Assembly (NCBI GenBank): GCA_045595185.1
Contig: JAZNZX010000067.1
Location: 1 to 64,000 of the forward strand
Direction: 5' to 3'
Origin: Fimenecus sp045595185
GTDB lineage: Bacteria; Bacillota; Clostridia; Oscillospirales; Acutalibacteraceae
Length of the DNA: 64,000 nt
Shown: positions 44,675 to 53,114 of the stretch, piece after piece
How the letters are laid out: each line of letters begins with the position of its first letter
How positions within the stretch are numbered: the first letter of the stretch is position 1
Translations under genes and position numbers: made by a program
The notes under the pieces: model-generated
Database searches by the model: none
What the model saw: the letters and a program-made list of their open reading frames with translations, nothing else
Told to the model about the DNA's origin: nothing

Positions 44675-45620
44675 TGTGAAAAAGACGAATTCAAATCATA
44701 ATTCACAGCTTTCAAATAACGAGAGAATAGTCAACAGACGCGTTCAGCGTAATAAGAGAAACAGAAGAAAGAAAATTATCTTTCGTTCAATAGCAGGTGC
44801 TGTTTTTCTTGTTGTCGGTGTAATCGTTGCATTATCCTTGTTTTTTAATATAAACAAAATTGTTGTTTCAGGTGATGCAGTCTATTCTCACGAAACAGTA
44901 ATCAAGGCTTCAGGCGTTTCAGAAGGCGACAATCTCATTTTCCTTTCAAAAGCAAAGCTCAATGATAAGATTTCTTCTGAATTGGCTTATATCGGCTCGG
45001 TAACCGTTAAGCGTCGTTTACCGTCAACACTTGAGCTTGTAATCAAAAAAACCGATGCAAAGCTTGGTATTGCAATGAACGGTTATTACACCTTGCTTGA
45101 CGAAAACGGAAAAGTGCTTGAAAAGGACCTTGAAACAGTAGGCGAGAACATTATCCTTGCAAATCTTGGTGAAATCAGTTCAGCAGAGCTTGGTGAAATT
45201 GTTACTTTAAAGGACGAAAAGGTTTTGTCAAAATTACATGATGTCTTAACAGAATGTAATAATGTGGGACTTGAAGATATATCAATGGTAGATTTGTCGG
45301 ATATATATAACATAAAAATTGTTTATCAGGGCAGAATAACACTTGAACTTGGTGAAACCGATAGTGATAATTTAAGTTCAAAACTCGCTTTGGGTAAGGT
45401 TGCATTGGAAAAACAAAACGAAGAAAACAATCTGTACAGAGGAACAATCAATCTTACGGTTGACGGTAAAGGCTATTGGTCAGAAGAAGTATCAACAACT
45501 GAACCTGTAACTGAAGAAATTCCAACGGAAGAAAGCACAGATTCAAAGGAAGAAAATACCGAAAAAACCGAGGAAGAAACTGCAAAAAATGAAGAAGAAA
45601 CACCTTCTGTGACCGAGTAA
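44667..45620 (+). CDS. ftsQ: FtsQ/DivIB division protein
   Basis: 317 residues. A basic cytoplasmic head (1-35, Arg/Lys/Asn-rich) leads to one membrane helix (about 37-58), a POTRA domain (about 60-130) and a beta domain. The last 50 residues are a Glu/Thr-rich tail without structure-forming residues. It links the FtsL-type partner and the PBP at the division site. Overlaps the murA end by 8 nt. ftsA, which often follows ftsQ, is absent. Confidence 0.87.
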   Translation: MSDVKKTNSNHNSQLSNNERIVNRRVQRNKRNRRKKIIFRSIAGAVFLVVGVIVALSLFFNINKIVVSGDAVYSHETVIKASGVSEGDNLIFLSKAKLNDKISSELAYIGSVTVKRRLPSTLELVIKKTDAKLGIAMNGYYTLLDENGKVLEKDLETVGENIILANLGEISSAELGEIVTLKDEKVLSKLHDVLTECNNVGLEDISMVDLSDIYNIKIVYQGRITLELGETDSDNLSSKLALGKVALEKQNEENNLYRGTINLTVDGKGYWSEEVSTTEPVTEEIPTEESTDSKEENTEKTEEETAKNEEETPSVTE

Positions 45621-45695
45621 ATTGGTTTTTGCAGAAAAAACAGTAAAAAAGTCGAAAAAAACTTAAAAAATTTTAAAAAATATATACAATATATA

Positions 45696-45724
45696 TTGCA
45701 ATTTTTTATTAATAATGTTAAAAT
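45696..45724 (+). promoter_or_regulatory. Own promoter of ftsZ
   Basis: TTGCAA (45696-45701), 17 nt, TAAAAT (45719-45724) with TG one base before the -10, in a 161-nt AT-rich gap. It would give ftsZ a supply separate from the rest of the cluster, with a leader of about 50 nt. Confidence 0.6.
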
Positions 45725-45781
45725 ACCCTATGATACAATGCATATAATAGGTGTGAAAATATACATAGGAGGATGTTAAAA

Positions 45782-46864
45782 ATGGCATTCGAAATTGATA
45801 ATCAGTATCAGGACATCGCAAACATTAAAGTAATCGGCGTTGGTGGCGGCGGCGGAAATGCAATCGACCGTATGGCTAAGTCTGGCGTTTCAGGCGTTGA
45901 ACTTATCGCAATCAACACTGACCAGCAGGCACTTAACCGTTCACTTGCTAACCAGACACTTGCAATTGGCCAGAAGGTAACTTCAGGTCGTGGTGCAGGT
46001 GCAAAACCTGAAGTTGGTGAAAAAGCAGCTGATGAAAGCCATGATGAAATCGTTGAAAAAATTGACGGTGCTCAGATGGTATTCGTTACAGCAGGTATGG
46101 GTGGCGGAACAGGTACAGGTGCTGCTCCTAAAATTGCTGAAATCGCAAAGAATATGGGAATTCTTACAGTTGGTATCGTTACAAAACCTTTCGCATTTGA
46201 AGGTAGCCACAGAATGAAACAGGCTGAGGCTGGTATCGCTGAACTTGCTCAGCATGTTGACTCTCTTATCGTTATTCCTAACGAAAGACTTAAGTATGTT
46301 TCAGAACAGAAAATTACATTTGCTAATGCTTTCAGCATTGCTGATGATGTTCTTCGTCAGGGTGTAAACTCTGTTACAGACCTTATCACAATGCCTGCAT
46401 TCATCAACCTTGACTTTGCTGACGTTACATCAGTAATGAAGGACGCTGGTCATGCTCATATGGGTATCGGTCGTGCAAGTGGTAAGGATAAGGCGGAACA
46501 AGCTGCTAATGCTGCTATTTCAAGCCCACTTCTTGAAACAACAATTACAGGTGCAAAGGGCGTTATTATCAGCATCACAGCATCTGCTGACATTACACTT
46601 GAAGATGTTGATACAGCAGCTGGTATCGTTCGTGCACAGGCTGATGAAGATGCAAACATTATCTTCGGTGTTGCATTTGACGAAAAGCTTGACGACGAAA
46701 TGATTGTTACTGTTATTGCAACAGGCTTCGGTCTTGATTCAAATGGTATGGCTAAAAAGCCACACTACAACAGTGGTATGGAAGACATCAGCTCAAATGG
46801 CGGAAAATTTGGTGCTGACGATGATATGGGCGACATTCTTGACCTTTTCAAGAGCAAGAGATAA
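45782..46864 (+). CDS. ftsZ: Cell division GTPase FtsZ
   Basis: 360 residues. Tubulin signature GMGGGTGTGAAP near 103-114, NAIDRM near 25, and NLDFADV (T7 loop) near 204-210. It forms the Z-ring. The ATG at 45782 is used because AGGAGG (45767-45772) is 9 nt upstream; an ATG at 45773 abuts that site. The C-terminal linker is very short and acidic, and the end reads DDMGDILDLFKSKR instead of the usual D-I-P-x-F-L-R-like peptide. That peptide normally binds FtsA and SepF; with no ftsA nearby, its partner may differ. Confidence 0.95.
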   Translation: MAFEIDNQYQDIANIKVIGVGGGGGNAIDRMAKSGVSGVELIAINTDQQALNRSLANQTLAIGQKVTSGRGAGAKPEVGEKAADESHDEIVEKIDGAQMVFVTAGMGGGTGTGAAPKIAEIAKNMGILTVGIVTKPFAFEGSHRMKQAEAGIAELAQHVDSLIVIPNERLKYVSEQKITFANAFSIADDVLRQGVNSVTDLITMPAFINLDFADVTSVMKDAGHAHMGIGRASGKDKAEQAANAAISSPLLETTITGAKGVIISITASADITLEDVDTAAGIVRAQADEDANIIFGVAFDEKLDDEMIVTVIATGFGLDSNGMAKKPHYNSGMEDISSNGGKFGADDDMGDILDLFKSKR

Positions 46865-46880
46865 GCTTAAAAACTAAATT

Positions 46881-46910
46881 AAGACGGGGATTGATTCTCC
46901 GTCTTTTTTC
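46881..46910 (+). terminator. Terminator after ftsZ
   Basis: AAGACGGGGA (46881-46890) pairs with TCTCCGTCTT (46895-46904), one G-T pair, followed by TTTTTTC. It ends only 17 nt before the start codon of the cohesin-dockerin gene. Confidence 0.88.
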
Positions 46911-46926
46911 GTACAAGGAGTACATA

Positions 46927-47574
46927 ATGAAAATCACAAAATTTTTTGCAATTATTATTTCAATTGTAATAATTGTTTTATCTTTTCCTTTAATCAATGC
47001 AAGTGCACAGGGAATTTCATACTCTGCCAATGATGTTGCAGGAAAAAAAGGCGAAACAGTTACTGTTACCGTAAAAATATCATCATCCTCAAAAATATGG
47101 GGTTCAAATGTGTATCTCGCTTATAATTCAAACGAACTTCAATATGTAAGCAGTAGTAAAGGAGATGCAGTTTCCAACGGAAGCCTTCATAATACAGGCT
47201 CTTCAGTTAATTTTTCAGGTACTTATGGCAAGACCAATGCAACTGTTTTTACTGTAAAATTCAAGGTTTTAAAGGATTTAGGAACATATACACTCAAAAT
47301 TACAAGTACAGAAAATATTGATTATAACGGAAAAGAATATTCCTGCACAACAAAAAACGGTAGTGTCACCGTTCTTAATTCAACAACAATTCTTGCCGAT
47401 GTAACAGGTGACGGTAAAATTGCCGCAACGGATGCGAGAATGATTTTGCAAGCAGTTGCAGGACTTAAAACATTAAGCAATAAACAATTAGCTCTTGCTG
47501 ATGTTAATAAAGACGGCTCTGTTACAGCGGTTGATGCTCGATATATTCTTCAGGTCGTGGCTGGCTTAAAATAA
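46927..47574 (+). CDS. Secreted single-cohesin plus dockerin protein (adaptor-scaffoldin-like)
   Basis: 215 residues. A signal peptide (about 1-27, ending ASA) is followed by a cohesin-like Ig domain (about 30-150; starts YSANDVAGKKGETVTVTV and contains FTVKFKVLK) and a type I dockerin (about 158-215). The dockerin has two calcium loops, DVTGDGKIAATDAR and DVNKDGSVTAVDAR, each followed by an ILQ-VAGLK helix. Such cohesin-dockerin proteins join two cellulosome-like components on the cell surface. The ATG at 46927 follows CAAGGAG. There is no space for a promoter between the ftsZ terminator and this gene. Confidence 0.85.
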   Translation: MKITKFFAIIISIVIIVLSFPLINASAQGISYSANDVAGKKGETVTVTVKISSSSKIWGSNVYLAYNSNELQYVSSSKGDAVSNGSLHNTGSSVNFSGTYGKTNATVFTVKFKVLKDLGTYTLKITSTENIDYNGKEYSCTTKNGSVTVLNSTTILADVTGDGKIAATDARMILQAVAGLKTLSNKQLALADVNKDGSVTAVDARYILQVVAGLK

Positions 47575-47575
47575 C

Positions 47576-47604
47576 TTGAATTGTCAGTATAAATGTGGTA
47601 ATAT
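47576..47604 (+). promoter_or_regulatory. Possible promoter of the large cohesin-repeat gene
   Basis: TTGAAT (47576-47581), 17 nt, TAATAT (47599-47604). It starts 2 nt after the stop of the cohesin-dockerin gene. Confidence 0.45.
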
Positions 47605-47631
47605 GGAATTATTGATTGGAGATGAATTATT

Positions 47632-50034
47632 ATGAAAAAAATAAATAAACTTTTATCAATTCTCCTGGCAACTATTTTAATTTTGACATTATTCCCAGCA
47701 AACTTGGCTAATGCTACGGATGATGTCATAACCTTTTCTGCCCAAGCAGATGTCAAAGGTGCAAAAGCAGGTGATGTTGTAAATGTCAACATCAATATGA
47801 CAGAAACCTCTGAAATAGCAGCATTGACTCTTTCTATTACTTATGATAATACTGCTTTGAAAATTCTTTCTGCCAATTCGCACGCTAAATACAGTATGGA
47901 GGAGTTCAATACAGAGTTTGCTGACAATAAACTTGTGTATCTTGGTGCTTCTGCCATGACTCAAGCAGTAAGCGGTACTCTTTTCACCATTCAGTTTGAA
48001 GTGCTTAAGGATGGTTGTACCGATATTATTCTTTCGGTCGATGAAATTGTAGATATTGACTTGAATCCGCTTTCATCTTCAGCAGAATCCACAAAGATTC
48101 ACTATTATGATAACGGAACAGTAACAACGCCAACCTGCACAGAACAAGGCTACACAACATATGCTTGTGAATGTGGTGATACACATAACGATAATTATGT
48201 AGATGCAAACGGTCATAGCTTTAGCGGTTGGTCAACAGAAACAGCACCAACCTGTACAGAATCAGGACTTGAAAAAAGGACTTGTTCAGCTTGTAATGAA
48301 GCAGAAACAAACGAATTATCTGCGATAGGTCACGATTACGATTACGAAAACGGTGTTCTCACAAGACCTACTGACTCTGCAAAGGGTTATTACACATATA
48401 CTTGCAAGAATGATGGTAATCACACAACAACTGTAGAAGTTGAAAGTGCTGACTACACAGAATTTGATAAGGCATACAACAAGATTATAGGTTATTTGAG
48501 TGATGAAGATATTACAGCAGAGGCAAAGGGAGAAATTCTTCTTGCTGTTCAGAACGCTACGGCTAATAACCCCAATTTCTTCAACAACGGAAATCCTCGC
48601 AGAGATTTAATTGCAAGTGAACAAGAAATTGTTGACGATGCAACACAGTCTGCAAACGGAATTGTTGCTGTTGTTGAATCGAAACTTTCAAATTGTCAGT
48701 CAGGAAATCATGATGTAAAAGCTTATACACCTGATAACAATGCAACTTGCACAGCTAATGGTACAAAGAGAGGCAACTGTTATGTTTGTGGTACAGAAGT
48801 TGTTGTAACAGATGAAAACAATCCTGCATTCGGTCACGATATTATTGTGGATGATGCAGTATTACCTGATTGTGTAAACACAGGCTTAACAGAAGGTTCT
48901 CATTGTTCTCGTTGTGATGATGCGACTGTTGAACAAGAAATTGTTCCTGCTCTTGGACACTCATATAATTCAGTTGTAACAGAACCAACTTGTACTGAAT
49001 CTGGCTATACAACTCATACTTGTTCTGTTTGTGGTGACAACTATGTTGATAGTCAAACAAATGCAACAGGTCACAATTACGCAGAAGAAATTACAAAGGC
49101 TGCAACACATACAGAAAACGGTGTTATGACATATACTTGTCATTGTGGTGACAGCTACACAGAAACAATAAATGCAACAGGTGACCATTATTATGTGCCG
49201 ACTGTAACACCACCAACTTGTACAGAAGGTGGTTATACAACATATACTTGTGCTTGTAATGACAGTTATGTTGATGATGAAACACCTGCAACAGGACATT
49301 CATTTGGTGAATGGTCAACTGTAACAGAACCGACCTGTACAGCAGAAGGTATTGAAAAAAGAGAATGTGCTGACTGTGATGCAACAGAAACAAACGAACT
49401 CTCTGCAACAGGCCACTCATACAGTTCAGTTGTAACTGCATCTACTTGTACCGAAACAGGTTATACAACATATACTTGTGCAAATTGTGACGACTCATAT
49501 GTTGACGATGAAACACCAGCAAACGGTCACAGTTACAATTCAGTTGTAACAGAGCCAACCTGTACAGAAAATGGTTACACAACATATACTTGTGCAAATT
49601 GTGACGATTCATATGTTGATGACGAAACACCTGCAAACGGTCATTCATTTACAAACGGAAATTGTACTGTCTGTGGTGGCGAAGACCCTGACTATTATGT
49701 GTTCAGTCTTAAAGAACCATCAATAAAAACTATTCGAAATAAAGACGGTATCATCTTGCATACTGAAATCGAAGGTAATGTACCTGAAGGTTCATATGTT
49801 GAATGGACTTCAAGCAACAGTAATTTTGACAAAACTGTTATGAATAAAGGAAACTCTTTACGAGTAATTGCTAATAATAAGGGCTACACAACATTTACTG
49901 CAACTCTTTATGACGCAGACGGAAATGAACTTGCAACAGATAGCGTTGAGCTTTATTCCAAGTCAGGCTTCTTTGATAAAATCGGAGGCTTCTTCCGCAG
50001 TATCTTTGGGTTAGCAAAGATTTATGAAAACTAA
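47632..50034 (+). CDS. Secreted cohesin-domain protein with about eleven CxxC repeats
   Basis: 800 residues. Signal peptide (about 1-26, ending LANA), a cohesin-like module (about 29-150), two 37-40-residue repeats, a FIVAR-like helical segment (about 275-345), then about nine more repeats to residue 690. Most repeats carry PTCTE-GYTTYTC-C-DSYVDDETPA-GHS, and each has about four Cys or His that could bind zinc or form disulfides. An Ig-like domain (about 700-780) and a hydrophobic/basic tail (FFDKIGGFFRSIFGLAKIY) end the protein. It has no dockerin or LPxTG. It follows the dockerin protein by 57 nt and may be its surface partner; function is inferred. Confidence 0.8.
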   Translation: MKKINKLLSILLATILILTLFPANLANATDDVITFSAQADVKGAKAGDVVNVNINMTETSEIAALTLSITYDNTALKILSANSHAKYSMEEFNTEFADNKLVYLGASAMTQAVSGTLFTIQFEVLKDGCTDIILSVDEIVDIDLNPLSSSAESTKIHYYDNGTVTTPTCTEQGYTTYACECGDTHNDNYVDANGHSFSGWSTETAPTCTESGLEKRTCSACNEAETNELSAIGHDYDYENGVLTRPTDSAKGYYTYTCKNDGNHTTTVEVESADYTEFDKAYNKIIGYLSDEDITAEAKGEILLAVQNATANNPNFFNNGNPRRDLIASEQEIVDDATQSANGIVAVVESKLSNCQSGNHDVKAYTPDNNATCTANGTKRGNCYVCGTEVVVTDENNPAFGHDIIVDDAVLPDCVNTGLTEGSHCSRCDDATVEQEIVPALGHSYNSVVTEPTCTESGYTTHTCSVCGDNYVDSQTNATGHNYAEEITKAATHTENGVMTYTCHCGDSYTETINATGDHYYVPTVTPPTCTEGGYTTYTCACNDSYVDDETPATGHSFGEWSTVTEPTCTAEGIEKRECADCDATETNELSATGHSYSSVVTASTCTETGYTTYTCANCDDSYVDDETPANGHSYNSVVTEPTCTENGYTTYTCANCDDSYVDDETPANGHSFTNGNCTVCGGEDPDYYVFSLKEPSIKTIRNKDGIILHTEIEGNVPEGSYVEWTSSNSNFDKTVMNKGNSLRVIANNKGYTTFTATLYDADGNELATDSVELYSKSGFFDKIGGFFRSIFGLAKIYEN
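49425..49645 (+). repeat. Two near-identical 111-nt coding repeats
   Basis: Within the large cohesin-repeat gene, the last two 37-codon units differ at few positions over their second halves (for example ACAACATATACTTGTGC at about 49465 and again 111 nt later). Earlier units are more diverged. This suggests recent duplication of one unit, which is likely to vary in copy number between strains. Confidence 0.7.
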
Positions 50035-50047
50035 ACAATTATAAAAG

Positions 50048-50078
50048 CACGGGTTGATGTTTGTTACATCGGCCCGTG
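50048..50078 (+). other. Hairpin after the cohesin-repeat gene
   Basis: CACGGG (50048-50053) pairs with CCCGTG (50073-50078), extended by GATG/CATC inside. There is no good T-run after it, so it is a weak terminator at best; the next hairpin is stronger. Confidence 0.45.
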
Positions 50079-50095
50079 ACAATTTCAAAAAAAAA

Positions 50096-50128
50096 CTCGA
50101 AATCCTTTGCAGATTTCGAGCTTTTTAT
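50096..50128. terminator. Bidirectional terminator
   Basis: CTCGAAATC (50096-50104) pairs with GATTTCGAG (50112-50120), followed by CTTTTTATTT on the right and preceded by a run of A on the left. It serves the cohesin gene from the left and the four-Cys protein gene from the right. Confidence 0.88.
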
Positions 50129-50440
50129 TTATTCGGTTTCATTATCAACATCCAAGGAAAAATCAGCCTCACTAAATGCTTCTTGCAAAACATTTTCATC
50201 TTCATTCATATTTTCATTATCAATATCTAATGAAAAGTTTTCTTCATAAAATTTTGCAATTGGTTTTGGTCGTCTTGGCTGTCTTTTAAGTGGGTCATAT
50301 TTGAATTTCCTGCATGAATAATCAAGGTCAGTAAGACCTGATTTTTTGCACAACACAGATTCTCTATCAGGGGCAATTCTTCCGTGTACACAATATGAAC
50401 AAGATGGAACAATATCTTTTTTGCCAAACAGTTTTTTCAT
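50129..50440 (-). CDS. Small conserved-looking four-cysteine protein of unknown function
   Basis: 103 residues. C14, C17, C31 and C43 (CSYC...C...YSCRKFKYDP) look like a small zinc-binding head, followed by a basic linker (KRQPRRPKP) and an acidic tail with two SLDxDNE-like repeats. I do not recognise a characterised family. The ATG at 50440 follows AAGGTGAT; the in-frame start upstream overlaps ylbJ and lacks a site. It is the second gene of a minus-strand unit, 20 nt after ylbJ, so a sporulation role is possible. Confidence 0.7.
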   Translation of the reverse strand: MKKLFGKKDIVPSCSYCVHGRIAPDRESVLCKKSGLTDLDYSCRKFKYDPLKRQPRRPKPIAKFYEENFSLDIDNENMNEDENVLQEAFSEADFSLDVDNETE

Positions 50441-50460
50441 ATAATCACCTTGAGTTAATT

Positions 50461-51516
50461 CTAACACATTTTTTTCTTCCTATCAATATCCAAAATCATA
50501 ATTATACACATAATTATTACGACAAAAAATGCAGGCATAGAAACGGAGAAAGAATAAACGAGAGTATTGTCAAAATTTGAAAAAACATCTGTTTCAACAG
50601 GGAAAAATGTCAACAAAATCTGCGTAATAATTACTGAAAAAACACCGTTCAGAACTCTGCTTATAAAAAAATATATGTATTTCATATTTATATTTTTAAG
50701 AAAAGTCAGCACTTGAAAATGAATACAAAAACCGCCAAAGCCTATAAGCCCTGCAATAATCGGGATTGAAGCTTTTCCTGCTAAAAGTGAACAACCGTTT
50801 GTAACCTCCATCAAGGAAGAAAGTGTCAGAAATAACTTATCATTCATATTAAGTTCACTTAAACAAGTTGTGGCAGAACTAAAAAGTATTATCCAAGCAC
50901 AAATGGTTAAAATCGACTGAATTGAATCGCTTATTGCAACCGAAAGTGAAGAAAGTGGCAGAGAAATATGCTGTCCCTTATTTTCAAAGACCATTTTTTT
51001 ATCTGCAATAAACGAAGAAAAAATACCTGACAAAAATGATGAAATACAAATTGATACATAAATAATAATACCTGATTTTGTACTGCCAAGCATACTTAAT
51101 CCAACGGTGGTAATCACAAAAGCAGGACCACCGTTCATACAGAAAAGGCAAAGCCTGTGTGCCTGCTCTTCTGTGATTTGCTTTGAAAGATATAGGTCAC
51201 TTGTCATTTTAACACCAACAGGAAAACCGCCAATCATTGACATGATTATAACGGGAGTAGCACAAGGTGGTTGCTTAAAAAATATCTTTGACGGAAATGA
51301 AAGTACGTTGTAAAAAGGGGACAGCACATTGGATTTTACAATATATGTGGAAAGTGTCATAAAGGGAAAAAGCGAAGGAATAATTGTATATAAACAAATT
51401 TCAAGTCCTTTTATAACACCGTTTTTTGCTAAATCGGGAAATCTGAACAACACAAATAAACAAAAGAAAATAAAAAGAATTGAAAAATATTCTCTTTTTA
51501 ATTTAATAACAGCCAT
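50461..51516 (-). CDS. ylbJ: Sporulation integral membrane protein YlbJ-like (nucleoside-recognition fold)
   Basis: 351 residues with about eight membrane segments. The SMIGGFPVGVKMTSDLY block (about 94-110) and RLCLFCMNGGPAFVI block (about 121-135) are family hallmarks. In B. subtilis YlbJ is needed for normal spores. Divergent from yqfC. A sigma-E promoter is expected but not clear in the 97-nt gap (51517-51613). Confidence 0.82.
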   Translation of the reverse strand: MAVIKLKREYFSILFIFFCLFVLFRFPDLAKNGVIKGLEICLYTIIPSLFPFMTLSTYIVKSNVLSPFYNVLSFPSKIFFKQPPCATPVIIMSMIGGFPVGVKMTSDLYLSKQITEEQAHRLCLFCMNGGPAFVITTVGLSMLGSTKSGIIIYVSICISSFLSGIFSSFIADKKMVFENKGQHISLPLSSLSVAISDSIQSILTICAWIILFSSATTCLSELNMNDKLFLTLSSLMEVTNGCSLLAGKASIPIIAGLIGFGGFCIHFQVLTFLKNINMKYIYFFISRVLNGVFSVIITQILLTFFPVETDVFSNFDNTLVYSFSVSMPAFFVVIIMCIIMILDIDRKKKMC

Positions 51517-51613
51517 ATACTCACATCCTTGTAAAATATATTAAAAAGATTAACTCATAATGAATTATTTAATTTAATTTTCATATATTTTTATGAGCAG
51601 GTAGGTGATTTTC

Positions 51614-51886
51614 TTGGCAAGAAGAAAAAGAGAAGAACTGAACATTAAGAAAAAACTGTTATCAGAAATGATAACAAGTGAACCACGGATTGAAATGACG
51701 GGAAATCGCGAAATAATTATTGACGGTTGCAAAGGTGTTATAGAGTACACCGAAAACAACATTCGTATAAGCCTTGGTGAAAGTGTTATGTCAATATCAG
51801 GTGATAATCTGATAATTCAATCCTTTGATAATGATGTTGTGATAATTACCGGTCAGATTAGCGATATAGATTTTACTGTAGGGTGA
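51614..51886 (+). CDS. yqfC: Sporulation protein YqfC
   Basis: 90 residues of the YabP/YqfC family. The basic N-terminus (MARRKREELN), LSEMITSEPRIEMTGNREIIIDGC-type strands and a C-terminal SGDNLIIQSFDNDVVIITG-like region are recognisable. It is made in the mother cell in Bacillus. A TTG start at 51614 is preferred because AGGTGATT precedes it. It is first in the conserved order yqfC-yqfD-phoH-ybeY-dgkA-era. Confidence 0.85.
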   Translation: MARRKREELNIKKKLLSEMITSEPRIEMTGNREIIIDGCKGVIEYTENNIRISLGESVMSISGDNLIIQSFDNDVVIITGQISDIDFTVG

Positions 51887-51894
51887 CAGTATTT

Positions 51895-53061
51895 ATGATT
51901 ATAATAAAATTATTAAGATACCTTTTAGGTTATGTGAATTTCAGAGCCTTCGGCGGATTTTCAGACAGATTTTTAAATTTGTGTACTCATAACGGTATTC
52001 CTTTATGGAATATAAGTAATGTTAAGGGCAATATTTCAGCATCAACCACCATAAACGGATATTTGTCCATTCGCAGTTCAGCAAGAAAATCGGGAATGAA
52101 GCTTAAGGTGCTTGAGAAAAAAGGTCTCATTTTCTTTCTTAAAAGGAACAGAATAAGAGTGGGAATAATGATTGGTGCATCGGTTTTTGCTTGTATCACA
52201 ATAATTCTCAGCCAATTTATCTGGAGTGTATCACTTATCGGAAATGTGGACCTTGAACAAGAATATATTATGGAGCATTTCACAGAATATGGTGTAAAAG
52301 TCGGTTCACCGATAAAGGTTCTTGATGATAAAGAAATTGCAGAAAAGGTGGTAAGTGAAATTGAGGAGCTTTCGTGGGCATCGGTCAACAGAAAAGGCAC
52401 TTCTGTTGTTATTGAGGTCAGGGAAAAAACAAAAGCGCCTGAAAGCTATGACGATAAAACACCTACAAATCTTGTTGCAAGTGAAGATGGCGTAATCATA
52501 AGCATTGATTCTCTTTACGGTGTTGAGGAAGTGAAAGTCGGTTCAGCAGTAACAAAAGGGGACTTGCTGATTAGCGGAATCATATCCCACGCCGACGGTA
52601 AGGAAACCTTTGTCCATGCTGACGGTTATGTAAAAGCCTTGGTTAAATATAAACAGAGCTTTTGTGGTGATGATTTTTTTACATACAATCAGTTGCTTGA
52701 AAAAAAGAGAAAGTGTCTGTTCTTTTTTGGTCTTAAAATTCCGTTCGGAGCATCTGTGGGAGAAAGTTTTTTCACAAGCCATAATTCCTTTGCGGAAACT
52801 GAAAATATGTTGCTTCCGTTGGGAATAATAACAGAGTACGGAGCTGAGTTTTCAGGTGAAACCATAATCACGGATAATGCTACAAAAGAAAAACTTGCTT
52901 TGTTTCATAATGCTTGTTATGTCAACGAAATCCTTGATTTTTGCATAATAAAAGATTCCTATGTAACAATAGATGAAAATACCGTTACTTTTTATGGTGA
53001 GTGCGAGCAGGAAATAGGAAAATTACAGGAAATTTATGTCAAAAATGGTGACAACGAGTAA
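51895..53061 (+). CDS. yqfD: Sporulation protein YqfD
   Basis: 388 residues. N-terminal domain, one membrane helix near 85-108 (GIMIGASVFACITIIL), then an extracytoplasmic domain with IEELSWASVNRKGTSVVIEV, typical of YqfD. The ATG at 51895 with GGTGA 9 nt upstream is preferred over GTG at 51883. It is coupled to yqfC, which stops 8 nt before. Confidence 0.88.
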   Translation: MIIIKLLRYLLGYVNFRAFGGFSDRFLNLCTHNGIPLWNISNVKGNISASTTINGYLSIRSSARKSGMKLKVLEKKGLIFFLKRNRIRVGIMIGASVFACITIILSQFIWSVSLIGNVDLEQEYIMEHFTEYGVKVGSPIKVLDDKEIAEKVVSEIEELSWASVNRKGTSVVIEVREKTKAPESYDDKTPTNLVASEDGVIISIDSLYGVEEVKVGSAVTKGDLLISGIISHADGKETFVHADGYVKALVKYKQSFCGDDFFTYNQLLEKKRKCLFFFGLKIPFGASVGESFFTSHNSFAETENMLLPLGIITEYGAEFSGETIITDNATKEKLALFHNACYVNEILDFCIIKDSYVTIDENTVTFYGECEQEIGKLQEIYVKNGDNE

Positions 53062-53114
53062 AATTTGTGCTAAAATAAATTACATATATAGTTTTGTAAG
53101 TAGGTGAGCAGAAG

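Noticed and set aside
48100..49660. Possible CRISPR-like array because of regular repeats
   Set aside because: Repeats are in frame, 111-120 nt, variable in sequence and code for CxxC units of one long protein. There are no short identical repeats with spacers.
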